Source of the DNA: Trichodesmium sp002260545
GTDB taxonomy: Bacteria > Cyanobacteriota > Cyanobacteriia > Cyanobacteriales > Microcoleaceae
Direction: 5' to 3'
Length of the DNA stretch: 64,000 nt
Assembly (NCBI RefSeq): GCF_050016015.1
Contig: NZ_JBNHEQ010000064.1
Location: 40,824-104,823, forward strand
Part shown: one piece after another, positions 28,369-37,417 of the stretch
Numbering within the stretch: position 1 is the first letter of the stretch
Layout of the letters: every line of letters starts with the position of its first letter
Made by a program: the position numbers and the translations under genes
Notes under the pieces: generated by a model
Database searches by the model: none
The model's input: only the letters and a program-made list of their open reading frames with translations
Told to the model about the DNA's origin: nothing

Positions 28369-30030
28369 ATGCCAACAAAACAAAAGTCTAAAAAAAAATT
28401 AAAAAGCAAATCAAAAAAGAAAGGCAAAGCTGCTGCTCCCCAGATTAGCAAAAAAGAGCTAGCTGCCAGAAAGCGTCAAAGGGCTAAACAAATTCAGGAA
28501 GTCATCGGCGCTCTGGTTACTTATGGTGGCTTGGGTGCTGTTATTGGGATAACATTATTTTTTGTAGCAGACCCAAAAATAGCTCTTGCTGGTGGTGGTG
28601 GTGTAGCAGTTTTAGCTCTTTCCTTCAAGTATCCAATGTTGGGGCTTTGGGGATTTATGATCTATATGCCCTTTGCTGGTACCGTAACTTACTGGATTGG
28701 TGGCGGAAGTCCAATATTTCAGTTAGCAAAAGATGGGTTTTATATTCCTGCAATAATTGCCGTTGGCCTGTGGTGCAAAAAGACAGGAAATCCATTTATT
28801 ATTCCCAAGGCAATGAAAAATCCCCTGTACTTTTTATTGGGGTTGTGTCTAATCACCCTAATATTTGTTAATGGTGCTAGACAGTTTAATCCACCTCCAC
28901 CCAGACCAGGTGTTGTACTTAACCAATCCAAGAAACCCGATCAATTCATTGCACAGGGAATATTGGGACTTAAAGTAATGCTTGGCTATGTACCTCTAAT
29001 TACAGGGGCTTATTATAAACTTAAAAGTAAAAGAGAGTTATTATTTGCTGCCCGTCTTACAGTAATTCTGGCTATTATCTGCTGTTTACTTGGTATGGTA
29101 CAGTACCAATTCCTTGCATCTGGAAAGTGTAACGGTACTCGTGGTTTTACTGGAGACCAATTATTTAAGGCAACCCTAGAAGCTAAATGTTTAATAGGAG
29201 GTGCTCTACTATTTAGCCCCAGTCAGGGTGTAATTCGTTTGCCTGGTACCTTTGTTGCACCTTGGCAGTGGGGATGGTTTTTGATTTCCAATGCTGCCTT
29301 TACCTTTGCAGTTGCTTTTTGCGATCCCTCTCCCGTCTGGCGAATAGCAGGTTTATTTGGAATGGCAGTAGTTTTTGTTAATGCAGCTATTAGCGGTCAA
29401 AGAATTGCTCTAGCTTTAGTTCCCACAGTAACAATAATACTATTAGTCTTAACAGGTCAGGTAGCTAACCTCAAACGGTTTCTTCCTATTGGTATTGGAC
29501 TAGGTGTTGTACTGGGAGGGGTAATAGTATCAAATCCCGCAGTTGTTCAAGAGCGGATAGATAGTTTTGTGAGTAGGTGGCAAGCTTCACCACCCACTGC
29601 TTTTATTGCCCAACAATTTGAGGAATCTAGTCATGGACAAGATGGAGTTTTTGGTAATGGAGTAGGGCGAGCTACTAACTCAACTAGAGTTTTTGCTAAA
29701 ACTAGGTTAATTGAGACTTATTATCCTAAGTTAATGTATGAAATAGGACCTATAGGCGCAATTGCAATGTTAGTCCTATTAACAAGTGTTACTGTTGCTG
29801 GTTTTAAAGCTTATCGGTCAGTTAAAGATAAAAATCTACGCAGTTTGGGTGCAAGCTATTGGGTTTTTGTTATGATTATTAGTTATAACACTTATTATTA
29901 CCCTCTTGATGTAGACCCAGTTGCGGTTTATTATTGGTATTTTGCTGGAGTCGTTATGAGGCTACCAGAAATTGATAAACAGGAACAGGCAAGAATCAAA
30001 GCTGAAGAAGAAATGGAAAATAGTAAATAA
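28369..30030 (+). CDS. hpsL: HpsL-like polysaccharide membrane protein
   Basis: 553 residues: a lysine-rich cytoplasmic head (1-45), then about eleven membrane segments with a large periplasmic loop (about 180-300), resembling O-antigen ligase/Wzy polymerases. The early region GGGGVAVLALSFKYPMLGLW, YMPFAGTVTYWIGGG and QLAKDGFYIPA matches my memory of cyanobacterial HpsL, a hormogonium polysaccharide biosynthesis protein. The role is probably polymerisation or ligation of the extracellular polysaccharide that supports gliding. The GT2 gene starts 11 bp after its stop, indicating one transcript. The symbol is from recognition, not a search. Confidence 0.78.
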   Translation: MPTKQKSKKKLKSKSKKKGKAAAPQISKKELAARKRQRAKQIQEVIGALVTYGGLGAVIGITLFFVADPKIALAGGGGVAVLALSFKYPMLGLWGFMIYMPFAGTVTYWIGGGSPIFQLAKDGFYIPAIIAVGLWCKKTGNPFIIPKAMKNPLYFLLGLCLITLIFVNGARQFNPPPPRPGVVLNQSKKPDQFIAQGILGLKVMLGYVPLITGAYYKLKSKRELLFAARLTVILAIICCLLGMVQYQFLASGKCNGTRGFTGDQLFKATLEAKCLIGGALLFSPSQGVIRLPGTFVAPWQWGWFLISNAAFTFAVAFCDPSPVWRIAGLFGMAVVFVNAAISGQRIALALVPTVTIILLVLTGQVANLKRFLPIGIGLGVVLGGVIVSNPAVVQERIDSFVSRWQASPPTAFIAQQFEESSHGQDGVFGNGVGRATNSTRVFAKTRLIETYYPKLMYEIGPIGAIAMLVLLTSVTVAGFKAYRSVKDKNLRSLGASYWVFVMIISYNTYYYPLDVDPVAVYYWYFAGVVMRLPEIDKQEQARIKAEEEMENSK

Positions 30031-30041
30031 GAAGGAGAAAA

Positions 30042-31046
30042 ATGAACGCACAATCTCTAACCCTAGAAAATCAACAATTAACTATTCCCATTTCCGTTGT
30101 TATTCCTACCTATAATCGGGAAGAACCTCTAGTAGATACCATAGCAGATCTTATTAAGCAAGACTACCCTAATTTTGAAATTTTAGTAGTTGACCAAACT
30201 GCGACTCATAAACCAGAAACTCAAGCTTATTTAGAAGAACAAGCTAATGCTGGAAAAATTAAATTGTTCCATCTGACTTGGGCAAGTTTACCAGGGGCAA
30301 GAAATTATGCGGTTAGACATTGTAGTGGGGAAATAATCCTTTTTATTGATGATGATGTCCGTATGGAACCAGATTTTTTGGCTGCCCATGCTCGTAACTA
30401 TGTCGATCGCCCAGAGATAGGGGCAGTTGCAGGACGAGTATTTGACCGGATGAAATTAGGAGATTCTGGTGGAGAGTTGGAAATAGAGGATTTACCTCCA
30501 GAAGCATCAGACCCCGGTATTGCTTGGTATCATATCGATCTGGTACATACGGTTAAAGCTCAACGAGTCATCTCAGCAAGAGGCTGCAATATGTCCTATC
30601 GCCGAGAGATTTTTACTAAGTATGGCCTGAGTTTCGATGAGCGGTTTCGTGGTAGTGCAGTACGGGAAGAGTCGGATTTTTGTTTGAGGTTGCGACAAAC
30701 TGGTTATCAGATTTGGTTTGACCCAGAAGCTTCTTTAGTTCACTTGGGTGAAGAAAGTGGAGGTTGCCATGATATTTCTACAAGGTCACTAAAGTATCAA
30801 GTTACTTTCTATCACAATCACTTTTTTATGGGGTTAAAAAATCTCACTCCTAATCAATGTTTGCGTTTCTTTGCCAAATTATTTGATTGTCATGTTTTGG
30901 GCAACCCACCTTGTTATAAAGGTGGTTCTCCTATCAAAATAATTACTCGTGGCAGTTTTTATAGTCTTGGTTTTTTGAGTGCGGTTCAAACAAGGATTAA
31001 ATCTATCTGGGATGACGGTCAAATTTATACTCGACAAAGTAATTAA
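30042..31046 (+). CDS. Glycosyltransferase family 2, hormogonium polysaccharide type
   Basis: A 334-residue GT-A enzyme. ISVVIPTYNREEPLVDTIAD opens the fold; LFIDDDVRMEPDFL carries the D-x-D metal site; AREESDFCLRLR-like ED motif (VREESDFCLRLRQTG) supplies the catalytic base region. AAGGAG lies 5 nt before the ATG and the gene is 11 bp from hpsL, so the two are cotranscribed. Sequence such as RVISARGCNMSYRREIFTKY recalls an enzyme encoded beside hpsL in filamentous cyanobacteria, possibly HpsN; the letter is uncertain. Probably acts on the cytoplasmic face, building the repeat unit. Confidence 0.88.
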   Translation: MNAQSLTLENQQLTIPISVVIPTYNREEPLVDTIADLIKQDYPNFEILVVDQTATHKPETQAYLEEQANAGKIKLFHLTWASLPGARNYAVRHCSGEIILFIDDDVRMEPDFLAAHARNYVDRPEIGAVAGRVFDRMKLGDSGGELEIEDLPPEASDPGIAWYHIDLVHTVKAQRVISARGCNMSYRREIFTKYGLSFDERFRGSAVREESDFCLRLRQTGYQIWFDPEASLVHLGEESGGCHDISTRSLKYQVTFYHNHFFMGLKNLTPNQCLRFFAKLFDCHVLGNPPCYKGGSPIKIITRGSFYSLGFLSAVQTRIKSIWDDGQIYTRQSN

Positions 31047-31687
31047 TAATGGATAATGGATAATGGATAATGGATAATGGATAATTTAATCCAAAGAAAG
31101 GGTTATTTAGGATATAAAGTGATGATAAATCAAATCAGGGGAAATGTTTTTCTTACTGTTACCTATTCCATTCTATAGCAATAATTTCGGAGTTACAACA
31201 GTTTTTGAGTCTTGGAGATATTAAAAGGGAATTAGAACAATTAATTCAAGCAATGTTGAATTTCAAAAATATATCTGATTTAGTAGCTTGGTTAGACATA
31301 ACCAGGGATGAAAAATAACATAAAGTAAGTCAGAATTAGGAAAGATTTTTTTATTGGAAAAATAGATATTTTAGAAAGGAAAAAACTGAATTAAAAATCC
31401 TAACTTAAAATTTTTCCTACCTACTTAGTAGGTAGGAAAAATTAAACTTAAAATAATTACAACAAGTAAATTTACTAAAACCATTCTGAATCCTGTATCG
31501 GCGATTTCCTAGGGAATGCTCCTAATTACGCGGAAAGCGACAGCATTCGGTTTGCGCAGCATTCCGCAGGAAACGAAATCGCCCCTACGACTCTTGACTC
31601 CTCCAATTCACATTATTTCAATTATGACCAGGTACTTATATACTGTTTGATAAATACTAAATTATACAATTTTATACAATAAAAACC
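31047..31687. other. Spacer with gene fragment and GC-rich repeats
   Basis: Holds ATAATGGATAATGGATAATG tandem repeats (31047-31085), a decayed gene fragment (31184-31318), a CCTACCTACTTAGTAGGTAGG palindrome around 31418-31438, and GCATTCCGCAGGAAAC-type repeats (31500-31580). Confidence 0.55.
31184..31318 (+). pseudogene. C-terminal fragment resembling DUF4351 of Rpn-type proteins
   Basis: One frame of 44 codons reads ISELQQFLSLGDIKRELEQL and then FKNISDLVAWLDI before a TAA. Upstream the frame has no start and no family resemblance. The ending LxxFxxISDLxxWL is what I recall from DUF4351 tails of cyanobacterial Rpn/PD-(D/E)XK proteins. A relic only. Confidence 0.4.
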
Positions 31688-32860
31688 ATGAGAATATTAA
31701 TAGCTAGCCATACCTATATTGTTGACCTTAATCGGGAAAAGTTACGCGCTTTAGCTAAACTTGAACCTGGTATTGAAGTTACGGTTGTTGTACCTCAACG
31801 TTGGAATCCAAAAGGGGTACAAAGTCAAATAGTTGAAACCCAATTTATTGATGAGGGTTCTTTTCAAGTAGTACCTATTTCTAATTACAGTGAAAATAAT
31901 CAAGCTTTACTAACTTTCGGTCCTGACTTAATTAGTTTGCTCCGAAAATTTAAGCCAGATATTATTCAAGTAGAACAGGGTTCTAAGGCTTTGACTTATG
32001 CTCAGTTTATTACTTTTAATAAGCTTTTAGGACTCAAGGCTAAAAATTTATTTTTCACTTGGTGGAATTTACCTTATGAACTGAAATTTCCTATTTCTTT
32101 GTTAGAAGGTTATAACCTCAGAAATACTGATGGAATTGTTGCAGGTAATAAGGATGGGGAAGATATTTTAAGAGATAGAGGTTACAAAGGTCCGATAAAA
32201 GTTATGCCTCAATTAGGAGTAGATGAAACTTTATTTAAACCAGAACCTCAAACAGAATTAAGAGAGAGTTTAGGGATTCAAGCTGATGATTTTGTGGTTG
32301 GTTTTGTGGGTCGTTTTGTTGAGGAAAAAGGATTATTAACTTTAACTAAATCTCTAGCAGGTTTACAGGAAAAAAATTGGAAATTGTTGTTATTGGGTAG
32401 GGGTGAATTACAAACAACTTTGGTGGAAACAGCAACAGCATTAGGCATTAAAGATAGGCTAATTTTCGTAGAAAGTGTGCCTCACGACCATGTACAAAAA
32501 TATATTAATCTGATGAATACTTTGGTTTTGCCATCAGAAACTACTTATAAATTTAAAACTTTAACTTCTGTTGGTTGGAAAGAACAATTTGGTCATGTCT
32601 TAATTGAGGCAATGGCTTGTAGAGTTCCTGTAATAGGTTCTGATTCTGGAGAAATTCCTCATGTAATTGGGGATGCTGGTTTGGTTTTTCCAGAGGGAAA
32701 TGTTGAAGAATTAAAAGACCGTTTAATGCAGTTAATGGAACAAAAAGAATTAACTGAAAGTTTGGGGCAAAAAGGTTATGATAAGGCAATGAGTCAGTAT
32801 ACAAATACAGCTTTAGCTAGGCAGTTATTTAGTTTTTATCAGGAGTTGGATAATGAATAA
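31688..32860 (+). CDS. Glycosyltransferase family 4, hormogonium polysaccharide type
   Basis: A 390-residue GT-B glycosyltransferase. The N-terminal domain starts MRILIASHTYIVDLNREKLR and has IIQVEQGSKALTYAQFI and FFTWWNLPYELKFP. The C-terminal domain has FVGRFVEEKGLLTL and EQFGHVLIEAMACRVPVIGS (E-x7-E). The HTYIVDLN start and TWWN segment recall a cyanobacterial enzyme grouped with HpsL, possibly HpsO, which is uncertain. It lies in the same direction 641 bp after the GT2 gene, so it is probably a separate transcript of the same pathway. Confidence 0.88.
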   Translation: MRILIASHTYIVDLNREKLRALAKLEPGIEVTVVVPQRWNPKGVQSQIVETQFIDEGSFQVVPISNYSENNQALLTFGPDLISLLRKFKPDIIQVEQGSKALTYAQFITFNKLLGLKAKNLFFTWWNLPYELKFPISLLEGYNLRNTDGIVAGNKDGEDILRDRGYKGPIKVMPQLGVDETLFKPEPQTELRESLGIQADDFVVGFVGRFVEEKGLLTLTKSLAGLQEKNWKLLLLGRGELQTTLVETATALGIKDRLIFVESVPHDHVQKYINLMNTLVLPSETTYKFKTLTSVGWKEQFGHVLIEAMACRVPVIGSDSGEIPHVIGDAGLVFPEGNVEELKDRLMQLMEQKELTESLGQKGYDKAMSQYTNTALARQLFSFYQELDNE

Positions 32861-33525
32861 TGGATAATTGATAATTAGGGGAGGTGAACAAGTTAGATAG
32901 AAATAGGGAGAGAAAATTAGATATTTAAAAAACTATTTCATTATCAATTGTTTATTATAAATTATTAGGAAAGGCAATTAAGCCTAATTGATTAATTATC
33001 AATTATCTAACGATGAATTATCCATTGTTCAGTCATTAACAATTAACAATTAATAACTAATAATTACCACTTCTTAAAAGAAGGGGATTAACTCAAAGGA
33101 AAATTTTTGATTTATCCCCTTAAAATGGGAGGCTTTGAACCTGAATTGTTGAATGAATAATTAATTGACTATCAACTATTAATGATTAACTATTAATTAT
33201 TCGGTAAGCATTTCCTGCGTAATGCTACGCCAATAACCATCAGTGAGCCTCCTAATTCGTAACTCTTTTATCGGTAATTAGATTCACAAATACAGGCACT
33301 CAGATGGCATTTGTGAAGCACTAAAATATGATTTTATGGTAGAGTTGAAAGCACATTTTAATTCCATAAATCTTCAAGTAAATTGTTTTAATACCTTCAC
33401 AAAAAAAGCTGATTGCTGACTGCTAATATCTGAATGCTTAATGGTTGAGTTTCAAATTTGCAGGATAAGAAGAGAAAACAATAATTTTAACGAGGATTTA
33501 CAGATAACTAGGATAGAAAAAGATA
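32861..33525. repeat. Spacer with hairpin element and AT repeats
   Basis: AATTATTAATTATC-type tandem units, a CTCTTCT-type element (33060-33150: CCACTTCTTAAAAGAAGGGG ... GGGAGGCTTTGAACC), and GCATTTCCTGCGTAATGCTA (33207-33226). ATATCTGAATGCTTAATGG-like text occurs near 33430. No coding signal. Confidence 0.5.
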
Positions 33526-34377
33526 ATGGTAAATTACGAATATATAGAATGTAAAAACCCGAAAGGTCAGCATAGGATAGCTTATACTCAATGGGGTAAT
33601 CCTCATAATGAAAGGGTGTTAATTTGTGTTCATGGTTTTAGTCGTACAGGGAGAGATTTTGACTATTTAGCAACTGCTTTGCAAGAAAAATATCGAATTA
33701 TTTGCCCAGATATAGTAGGTAGAGGAAAAAGTGATTGGTTATCCAATTCATCTGATTATGGTCTACCTCTTTATATCTCAGATATTTTGACTTTAATTAA
33801 TCAATTAAATCTCAGTAATATTGATTGGGTAGGAACATCAATGGGGGGTTTAATTGGAATGTTTATTGCCTCTCAAAAAAATTCTCTAATTAACAGATTA
33901 GTTATGAATGATATTGGTCCAGAGATTGTTCCTGAAAGTTTAAAACGTTGGGCTGGAAAATATTTAAGTCAAGGAAATCCTGATTTTGAGAATTTGACTC
34001 AAGTAACAGAATATGTTAGAGAATTTTATTCTGATTATGGTGCATTGACTGATTCAGAATGGGAACATATAGCTAAATATACTGTTAAAAAGACTTCCGA
34101 AGGCAAATATCAATTACACTACGATTTGTCTATTATAGATATGTTTAGAGTTAGTACAGGTGAACTAAAACCAGTTGATTTTTGGCAAATTTGGTCATCA
34201 GTAAGTTCTCCTGTATTGCTGTTACATGGTGAAGAATCTTATCTGTTGTTGCCAGAAACTATTGAGAAAATGCAATCTATTTATCCTCAAATAACTGTGA
34301 AGCATTTTCCTTGTGGTCATAACCCACCTTTATTATCAACAGACCAAATAGAGGCGATCGCCGACTGGCTGAATTAA
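33526..34377 (+). CDS. Alpha/beta hydrolase
   Basis: A 283-residue soluble alpha/beta-hydrolase. The oxyanion segment is VLICVHGFSRTGRDFDYL, the nucleophile elbow GTSMGG has Ser105, the acid is probably the Asp or Glu near LLLHGEESYLLLP, and the His is in FPCGHNPPLL (about 265). PDIVGRGKSDW is typical of the MhpC-like esterase/C-C hydrolase branch. Complete length and triad support an active enzyme, but the substrate is unknown and the neighbours do not help. Confidence 0.9.
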   Translation: MVNYEYIECKNPKGQHRIAYTQWGNPHNERVLICVHGFSRTGRDFDYLATALQEKYRIICPDIVGRGKSDWLSNSSDYGLPLYISDILTLINQLNLSNIDWVGTSMGGLIGMFIASQKNSLINRLVMNDIGPEIVPESLKRWAGKYLSQGNPDFENLTQVTEYVREFYSDYGALTDSEWEHIAKYTVKKTSEGKYQLHYDLSIIDMFRVSTGELKPVDFWQIWSSVSSPVLLLHGEESYLLLPETIEKMQSIYPQITVKHFPCGHNPPLLSTDQIEAIADWLN

Positions 34378-34952
34378 GAAATTTTTGGTAATGCTAAACC
34401 AGTAGGGAGTTTAATAGACAGGACTTACGCAGCAACTGGGTCGGTCGAGAAAATTTCCTGAGAGCAAAAAATAATCATCAGGGCAATAAACCTGGTTTCT
34501 TGTTTGGCTGCATAAGCCCTGATATAATTGACATACTCCCGACGTTGCCCTTACGGGAAAAAGCGAGATTCTTCAGTCTGGGAAACCCTGACCGCTGTTT
34601 AGACAGAGGTGATGTCCTCCCCCTGTGTTGAGCTTTACAATAACAAAATCCTTCTAGCTTGTCAACGGCTTATGAACGTTTAGCTTATAAAGGTATCCGA
34701 ATCCTGGTCCTGGCTTTCCCATACGACGCTCCCCTGCGGGAGAGCTTTGACTTCCCCGAAGGGAAGTTAAAAAATTTAGGGTAATTTATATTTATAAAGA
34801 AAATATTAAATTTTTATAATTATGTATCAGGAAAAGTTACTTAGTAATTAAGTGCAACCCCAGATGGGTTAAGGATTGGGTTATTCAACTCTATCAACAT
34901 AGAATGAAAACACTACCTAAGCATTTAAACCACAAAAACTGGAGACTCCAAG
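34378..34952. other. Spacer with AGGACTTACGC piece and transposon end
   Basis: Left part: CAGGACTTACGCAGCAACTG (34419) to GGCTGCATAAGCCCTGA (34506), a MITE-like pair. Middle: IS200/IS605-like end (34530-34770). The right part is the upstream region of the secreted-protein gene. Confidence 0.55.
34530..34770. mobile_element. Remnant resembling an IS200/IS605 (tnpB-side) end
   Basis: GC-richer and structurally dense compared with its surroundings. Hairpins: CTCCC-CTGC-GGGAG (34729-34742) and ACTTCCC-CGAA-GGGAAGT (34750-34767). The run from GACATACTCCCGACG through GAGGTGATGTCCTCCCCCTG matches my memory of sequence beside tnpB in cyanobacterial IS605-type elements. No tnpA or tnpB ORF is present, so this is a solo end. 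That region in intact elements encodes the guide (omega/reRNA) scaffold. Confidence 0.5.
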
Positions 34953-35567
34953 ATGAAATCAATACTGGCATGGGTAATTTCAGTGCTACTAGCATTGACT
35001 TGCTTCGGTATTAATCCAACTATAGCTGCTGCTCAAGAACAAGTTATCGTCATCGAAAATGATATAGAAGATGATGGTGATTGGACTGTCGGCTCAGATG
35101 ATCATTTCAAACCTGATGGAATGAGTGGTTGCAGCTCTACTGCTGGTGCATACACTCTAGGGATGGCCAATAGTTTTCCTAAATACGGAGGAAAAGCCTT
35201 TGTTAATTTCGATTTTCCCTTAGTTGCTGGGGATTACGCTGTAACTATTAATGTCTGTAACTTCAATCACCCAATAGATGAGAATGGAGTACCAGCGAAA
35301 CTTGCTCATGCTGATTATATTGGTTTGACTGTGGGAGGAGATAAAGAAAATCCTGGTACATTACTTACCACTGCTGTCGAAACATCTAGTTCAAAGCCTC
35401 GCCCTGAATGGACAGAAATAAAAGAATGGTCTTTTAACTATACTTTTGCAGATAACGATCCTAACTTGGGGTCTAAGATTGGCTTTTTAATAGATGTGCC
35501 TGTGAAAGGTGAGTTCTTAAATATGAGTTTTGATGACCTCAAGATTAAGATAACTCCTAAAAGCTAA
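34953..35567 (+). CDS. Secreted protein of unknown function
   Basis: 204 residues with a clear Sec signal peptide: MKSILAWVISVLLALTCFG, ending at AAA-QE near 27. The mature part looks all-beta, with two Cys (SGCSSTAG and INVCNFNH) that could form a disulfide. Segments such as GGKAFVNFDFPLVAGDYAVT and LNMSFDDLKIKI resemble a jelly-roll carbohydrate-binding fold, by feel only. There is no sorting tail. A strong terminator follows within 25 bp. Family not recognised. Confidence 0.78.
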   Translation: MKSILAWVISVLLALTCFGINPTIAAAQEQVIVIENDIEDDGDWTVGSDDHFKPDGMSGCSSTAGAYTLGMANSFPKYGGKAFVNFDFPLVAGDYAVTINVCNFNHPIDENGVPAKLAHADYIGLTVGGDKENPGTLLTTAVETSSSKPRPEWTEIKEWSFNYTFADNDPNLGSKIGFLIDVPVKGEFLNMSFDDLKIKITPKS

Positions 35568-35590
35568 AAGTTAATATTAAGTTTGAAAAG

Positions 35591-35628
35591 CGATCGCTCT
35601 AACTTCGTTGAGTAGGGCGATCGTTTTT
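35591..35628 (+). terminator. HIP1-based terminator
   Basis: CGATCGCTCTA (35591-35601) pairs with TAGGGCGATCG (35613-35623) with one G:T wobble, an 11-nt loop and five T after it. It starts 24 bp past the stop of the secreted-protein gene. The stem is built from two HIP1-like GCGATCG cores. Confidence 0.85.
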
Positions 35629-35640
35629 CTGTTTCTTATC

Positions 35641-35775
35641 TAAAGTTTTATAGCGCTACGCGCTAGGGAACAGGGAACAGGGAACAGGGAACAGGGAACA
35701 GTAGACAGTAAAAGGGTTTTCCTACGGAATGCTGCGCAAACAGGATTTAAAATCTCCTAACCTTAATGCGTAGCG
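35641..35775. repeat. GGGAACA heptamer run inside TAGCGCTACGC palindrome
   Basis: Five tandem GGGAACA units (about 35667-35702), then TTTTCCTACGGAATGCTGCGC. The stretch is bracketed by TATAGCGCTACGCGC and GCGTAGCGCTATA, an inverted pair suggesting a small element with heptamers inside. Confidence 0.65.
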
Positions 35776-36702
35776 CTATATCAGAAGTTTTGATATTTCT
35801 TTTGCCTTTAAAATTGCTGAGACAAAAAACGCATAAGAAACTGCACCTACTGTGGCTAAAATTATCAAACTATCTCCAGTAGAATTCCACAAAGCGTGTA
35901 ACAAAGAGGAAGTTAGATAACCTACTCCTAAAATTTTCCATCGCTCCTGGGGATAAATTACGCTTAAACCAATAAAATAGCCAAAGTAGCCACTGTAGGC
36001 CATGTGACCAGCGATGGAACCTAGAATTCGAGGGATGAGTAGTTGTAATCCTGCTAAATAGCCTACTCCTAATCCTAAAAGCCCTTCCCCTAATAATTCT
36101 GTGACATTTTCTACCATTCCAGGTACATATTGACCCAAGGTTTCAAACATTGTAAAGCCAACGCCGGAAGCAGTACCAATTAAAATGCCGTCTAAAGGTC
36201 CCGAGACTCCCACTTGTTCTCTGCGGGGACTGCGCAACCTATGTCCTAGCCACATACAACCAAATACGGGTAATGCTTTGAGCAATTCTTCCATTAATCC
36301 TGCCCCAAAAAACATTTTAATGAATAAAGCAGGAAAAGTTAATTGCTCCAAATTATCTGAAACATTACCAGGCAGAATACCACGAAATACAATAATAAAT
36401 AGAAGTAAAATCGGGCTGGCTAAAATTACACAGGTAGCAAAACCGGAGCCAAATAATACCCACCAAGGTTTAGGTTTATCGCACAAACGGTAGACAAAAT
36501 AGAAAGCTGCACCAGAAATATAACTTGCTATTAACCATTCATATAATTTTGGTATTCCCACGGAAACGAACATCAAAACGACAAAAATTACTGTGACTAT
36601 GCCTGGTATTAAGTAACCTTCTTTCACTAAATATTTTTGCATTGAAGTGATAGGAATAAGTTCGGCTTTGCCTGGTTTGGAATTAGGGATTATATTTTTC
36701 AT
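35776..36702 (-). CDS. PrsW-type membrane protease, no FHA domain
   Basis: 308 residues, about eight membrane segments. Closely similar along its whole length to residues 155-450 of the FHA fusion at 14633: both have PGI(V/I)TVIFVVLMF, KPWWVLFG, FFGAGLMEELLKALPVF (E138, E139, K142), AGHMAYSGYFGYFIGLSV and LHALWN. PrsW-class proteins perform glutamate-dependent intramembrane cleavage of regulators. The lost or never-gained FHA implies different control from the paralogue. No obvious anti-sigma target is adjacent. Confidence 0.87.
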   Translation of the reverse strand: MKNIIPNSKPGKAELIPITSMQKYLVKEGYLIPGIVTVIFVVLMFVSVGIPKLYEWLIASYISGAAFYFVYRLCDKPKPWWVLFGSGFATCVILASPILLLFIIVFRGILPGNVSDNLEQLTFPALFIKMFFGAGLMEELLKALPVFGCMWLGHRLRSPRREQVGVSGPLDGILIGTASGVGFTMFETLGQYVPGMVENVTELLGEGLLGLGVGYLAGLQLLIPRILGSIAGHMAYSGYFGYFIGLSVIYPQERWKILGVGYLTSSLLHALWNSTGDSLIILATVGAVSYAFFVSAILKAKEISKLLI

Positions 36703-36863
36703 AGATTACTTTTTAGTAGTTATATCAAATCCAGTTAAACAGTTATAGATTGGTTAACTCTTCAGTAGTCAGGAGTCAGGAGTCAGGAGGAGAGAGAATC
36801 ATCAAGATTTAGTAGTTATGACGATTGGATAATTTTTTTATCTCCAATCAAACAGATTTGATA

Positions 36864-36979
36864 TTATAGCGGTTTTGACAAAGGTAGACTACAAAACTTC
36901 TTCCTTCTCTCCTAGATAATATGAGCCTTCTTCTTTTCAACCAAAATCTCTGTACTCTAAAAACATGAAAACTGCTATA
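36864..36979. mobile_element. MITE-like element, TTATAGC ends
   Basis: TTATAGCGGTTTTGACA and ATGAAAACTGCTATAA are inverted ends around 116 bp. The interior shares AGTAGACTACA-like text with 10673-10777. No ORF. Confidence 0.55.
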
Positions 36980-37280
36980 AATATTTACCAAAAAATCAAG
37001 GTTTAAAGCCTCTCCTTTAAATGAGAAAAAAGAAAAGAATTTCCCTTTCAAACAATCCTCTTCTTGAAAAGAAGAGGTAATTGTTAATTATTAATTATTG
37101 AACTAACATTCGATATCATATAGCAATCCTAAATTGGTTGTGGCAAAATTCCATAATGAAAAAGTTCTGGAAAGTCGAATATTTGACCATAAGCAAAAAA
37201 GTTAAATAGCCACTTAACTATTTTAAAATAACTGCAAAGATGATAAAATTTTCTGGTTATTTTTTTGGTTTGTAACCAAA

Positions 37281-37404
37281 TATAGCAATCCTAAATAAGT
37301 TGTAAGATTTTATCGTAGGGGTTTGGTCTCCAAACCCAAGATCCAAGAGATTTGGAGAGCAAAACCCTAGAGTTTTGTTTCACGAATGATTTCTTATGGC
37401 TATA
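37281..37404. mobile_element. MITE-like element, TATAGCAATCC ends
   Basis: Starts TATAGCAATCCTAAATAAGT, centre GGGGTTTGGTCTCCAAACCC, right end worn (ATGATTTCTTATGGCTATA). 124 bp, the same length as the well-preserved copy at 38693-38816. Confidence 0.6.
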
Positions 37405-37417
37405 GTATTTTTAAGTA

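Larger units (their letters stand above)
36703..37417. repeat. Spacer with two MITEs and a hairpin element
   Basis: Between divergent and convergent repeats: CAGGAGTCAGGAGTCAGGAG (36772-36792), MITE 36864-36979, an inverted CTCTTCT-type element (37000-37085), then MITE 37281-37404. No gene is seen. Confidence 0.6.
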
